5,935 nt of DNA from NCBI GenBank assembly GCA_017452035.1, contig JAFTNE010000121.1, forward strand, positions 1-5,935. The letters are read 5' to 3'. Origin of the DNA: Clostridia bacterium (GTDB taxonomy: Bacteria > Bacillota > Clostridia > Christensenellales > CAG-314). How positions within the stretch are numbered: position 1 is the first letter of the stretch; each line of letters starts with the position of its first letter. The position numbers and the translations under genes are program-made. Shown here piece after piece: positions 4,790 through 5,935 of the stretch. The notes beneath the pieces are model-generated. The model saw only the letters and a program-made list of their open reading frames with translations. It had not been told where the DNA came from and did not search any database.

Positions 4790-5935
4790 TTATTCACCAA
4801 AATTCAAAGTGTTGACAATTTTGTTGCCTTGTGAATCGGTTACGGAAATTACACAACCTTTGTAACCTTTTGCATTCCAGTTGCACATTGCAACTTCAAC
4901 CGTCAGGGTTTGGCCCTCAAAAGCAGTAAGCCATTCATATTGTTTTGCTCCACCAGAATACATCATCAATGTTTTGTCACTATTAACATCTTGCAAGATG
5001 ATGTTTGTGGCCCATTGTGTTTTTTCTACCAATATTTTTGCTCTAACTACATAAACATTGGTTGTGTAGTCATCAGTATCCTTGAACTCACTTAGGTCGC
5101 CGATTGTCTTGTCTGTAATAAAGTAACTTGTGGCATACTCGTGCTCACCATAGTAGTTGGCAATGATTTCTGCACCATCAATTACACATTGGCCAGCAAT
5201 TGGTTTATTCTTTGTAATGTGCTTTTTTGTTCCTTTTACAACTACTTCGTGACCTGGCTTTAGTTCCTTAACTTCGTCAGCATCAACAGTAACTTTTACT
5301 GCAATCATACCTGTGCTATCACTGATGTAGAAACCTGTTTGGTTAACCAAAGATGACATAACAACACCACGCAGTGTAACTTCGGTGCCATCGGCTGTGG
5401 CAATAATTTCTGCCACAGTTGGCGTTTCAATCTCTGCTGTTGGGTCAAGTGTTACATCAACTGTTTGCGTTTTGGAGTGACTTCCAAACGTTTCAGTGAT
5501 TGTAATTGTGCTTGTGCCTTCACCTACAAGGTTAAGTGTGGTATTGTCTTGACCAACGGTAAGTGTTGCAACTGCATTGTTGCTTGAACTGTAAGAGATT
5601 GTTACGTTGTCTGCGCCAATAATCTCGTTAACGTAGCTGTTTGGCAACTCAATTGCTGGGTCTGCACCAAACACACCACTCTTGAACAAGTCTTTTACGG
5701 CGTATTCAATTGCAAATGCTGGAACGTCACTTGCTGGGTAACTGAAGTTTTCAATTTCGCTTACGGCAACGGGAATCAAACGCCATACACAACCAGATGC
5801 TGTAGATTTTGCATTCAAAGCTGTGTAGTAAACTTCGCACACTTTGCCATCAAACTTGTCTAACCATGCAAAGTCGGATCCATTGCATTGTGTGTAAACG
5901 TATGTTCCAGTTGTACCATCGAGGTCAGCGATGTA
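4790..5935 (-). CDS. Probable extracellular protein with OB-like and Ig-like domains, C-terminal part (5' partial)
   Basis: The frame is open to the right edge, so the visible 381 residues lack the N-terminus and any signal peptide. An in-frame GTG at 5840-5842 is not a convincing start, because matching domain sequence continues upstream. Visible residue 1 is the edge. Region 1-57 is the end of an OB-like beta module (YIADLDGTTG at 1-10, WLDKF at 24-28, NAK at 41-43, GC at 48-49). Region about 92-164 is a bacterial Ig-like (BIG2-type) domain with SYSSSNNAVATL. Region about 172-259 is an OB-fold (GFYISDSTGMIAV, then LKPGHEVVVKG). Region about 274-367 is another OB-like module (NIILQDVNSDK, YEWLTAFEG, NAKGYKGC). 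The protein ends NTLNFGE, with no LPXTG, no C-terminal membrane helix and no dockerin. Such domains occur in secreted nucleases and surface proteins of Bacillota, but no catalytic domain is visible, so function is unassigned. Confidence 0.75.
   Translation of the reverse strand, partial: YIADLDGTTGTYVYTQCNGSDFAWLDKFDGKVCEVYYTALNAKSTASGCVWRLIPVAVSEIENFSYPASDVPAFAIEYAVKDLFKSGVFGADPAIELPNSYVNEIIGADNVTISYSSSNNAVATLTVGQDNTTLNLVGEGTSTITITETFGSHSKTQTVDVTLDPTAEIETPTVAEIIATADGTEVTLRGVVMSSLVNQTGFYISDSTGMIAVKVTVDADEVKELKPGHEVVVKGTKKHITKNKPIAGQCVIDGAEIIANYYGEHEYATSYFITDKTIGDLSEFKDTDDYTTNVYVVRAKILVEKTQWATNIILQDVNSDKTLMMYSGGAKQYEWLTAFEGQTLTVEVAMCNWNAKGYKGCVISVTDSQGNKIVNTLNFGE

Noticed and set aside
4790..5842. 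The GTG at 5840-5842 as the true start of the minus-strand protein.
   Set aside because: The frame stays open for 31 more codons to the edge, and those codons encode the first part of an OB-like module matching the C-terminal copy. There is also no signal peptide after this GTG.
1..5935. tRNA or rRNA genes, CRISPR arrays, insertion sequences, riboswitches and attachment sites.
   Set aside because: Coding sequence fills all but the 97-base terminator gap and a few bases between genes. No repeat-spacer array, transposase fragment or structured leader was seen.

Overview
The window holds the distal part of an operon for a cytosolic, NAD(H)-linked [FeFe] hydrogenase of the electron-bifurcating HydABC type. 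It is followed by two tandem terminator hairpins and by the C-terminal part of an opposite-strand gene for a probable extracellular multidomain protein. Moderate-to-low GC, A-rich spacers, strong GGAGG-type ribosome binding sites and this hydrogenase type suggest an anaerobic fermentative Bacillota (Clostridia-like). TGA serves as a stop, so the standard bacterial code applies. The genus cannot be told from the sequence.

Layout. Positions 1-229 (+) are the end of a PHP-domain phosphoesterase-like protein. Positions 233-781 (+) encode a small GHKL-type ATP-binding protein. Positions 778-1149 (+) encode a small thioredoxin-fold [2Fe-2S] ferredoxin-like protein. Positions 1157-2959 (+) are hydB, the flavin/NADH subunit. 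Positions 2956-4692 (+) are hydA, the catalytic H-cluster subunit. The genes are packed with 4-base ATGA overlaps or spacers of a few bases, so they are almost certainly co-transcribed and partly translationally coupled. Positions 4693-4789 are intergenic and carry two perfect inverted repeats that can terminate both converging transcripts. Positions 4790-5935 (-) encode an open-ended protein built of OB-like and Ig-like beta domains.

How it works together. HydA makes or consumes H2 at its H-cluster and carries electrons through five accessory FeS clusters. HydB holds FMN, the NADH site, a [2Fe-2S] domain, an N7-like [4Fe-4S] cluster and a C-terminal 2[4Fe-4S] ferredoxin domain. Together they would couple NADH and reduced ferredoxin to H2. 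The PHP and GHKL proteins and the small ferredoxin are conserved companions of such operons, with roles that I understand to be poorly defined.

Main points for a second look: no hydC (NuoE-like) gene lies in the usual slot between the PHP and GHKL genes; the small ferredoxin-like protein has lost one of the four expected cluster cysteines; codon usage shifts sharply at about position 778; and the opposite-strand protein contains a duplicated Cys-containing beta module at both ends of its visible part. All signature residues of HydA and HydB are intact. I do not see a wholly new system here.
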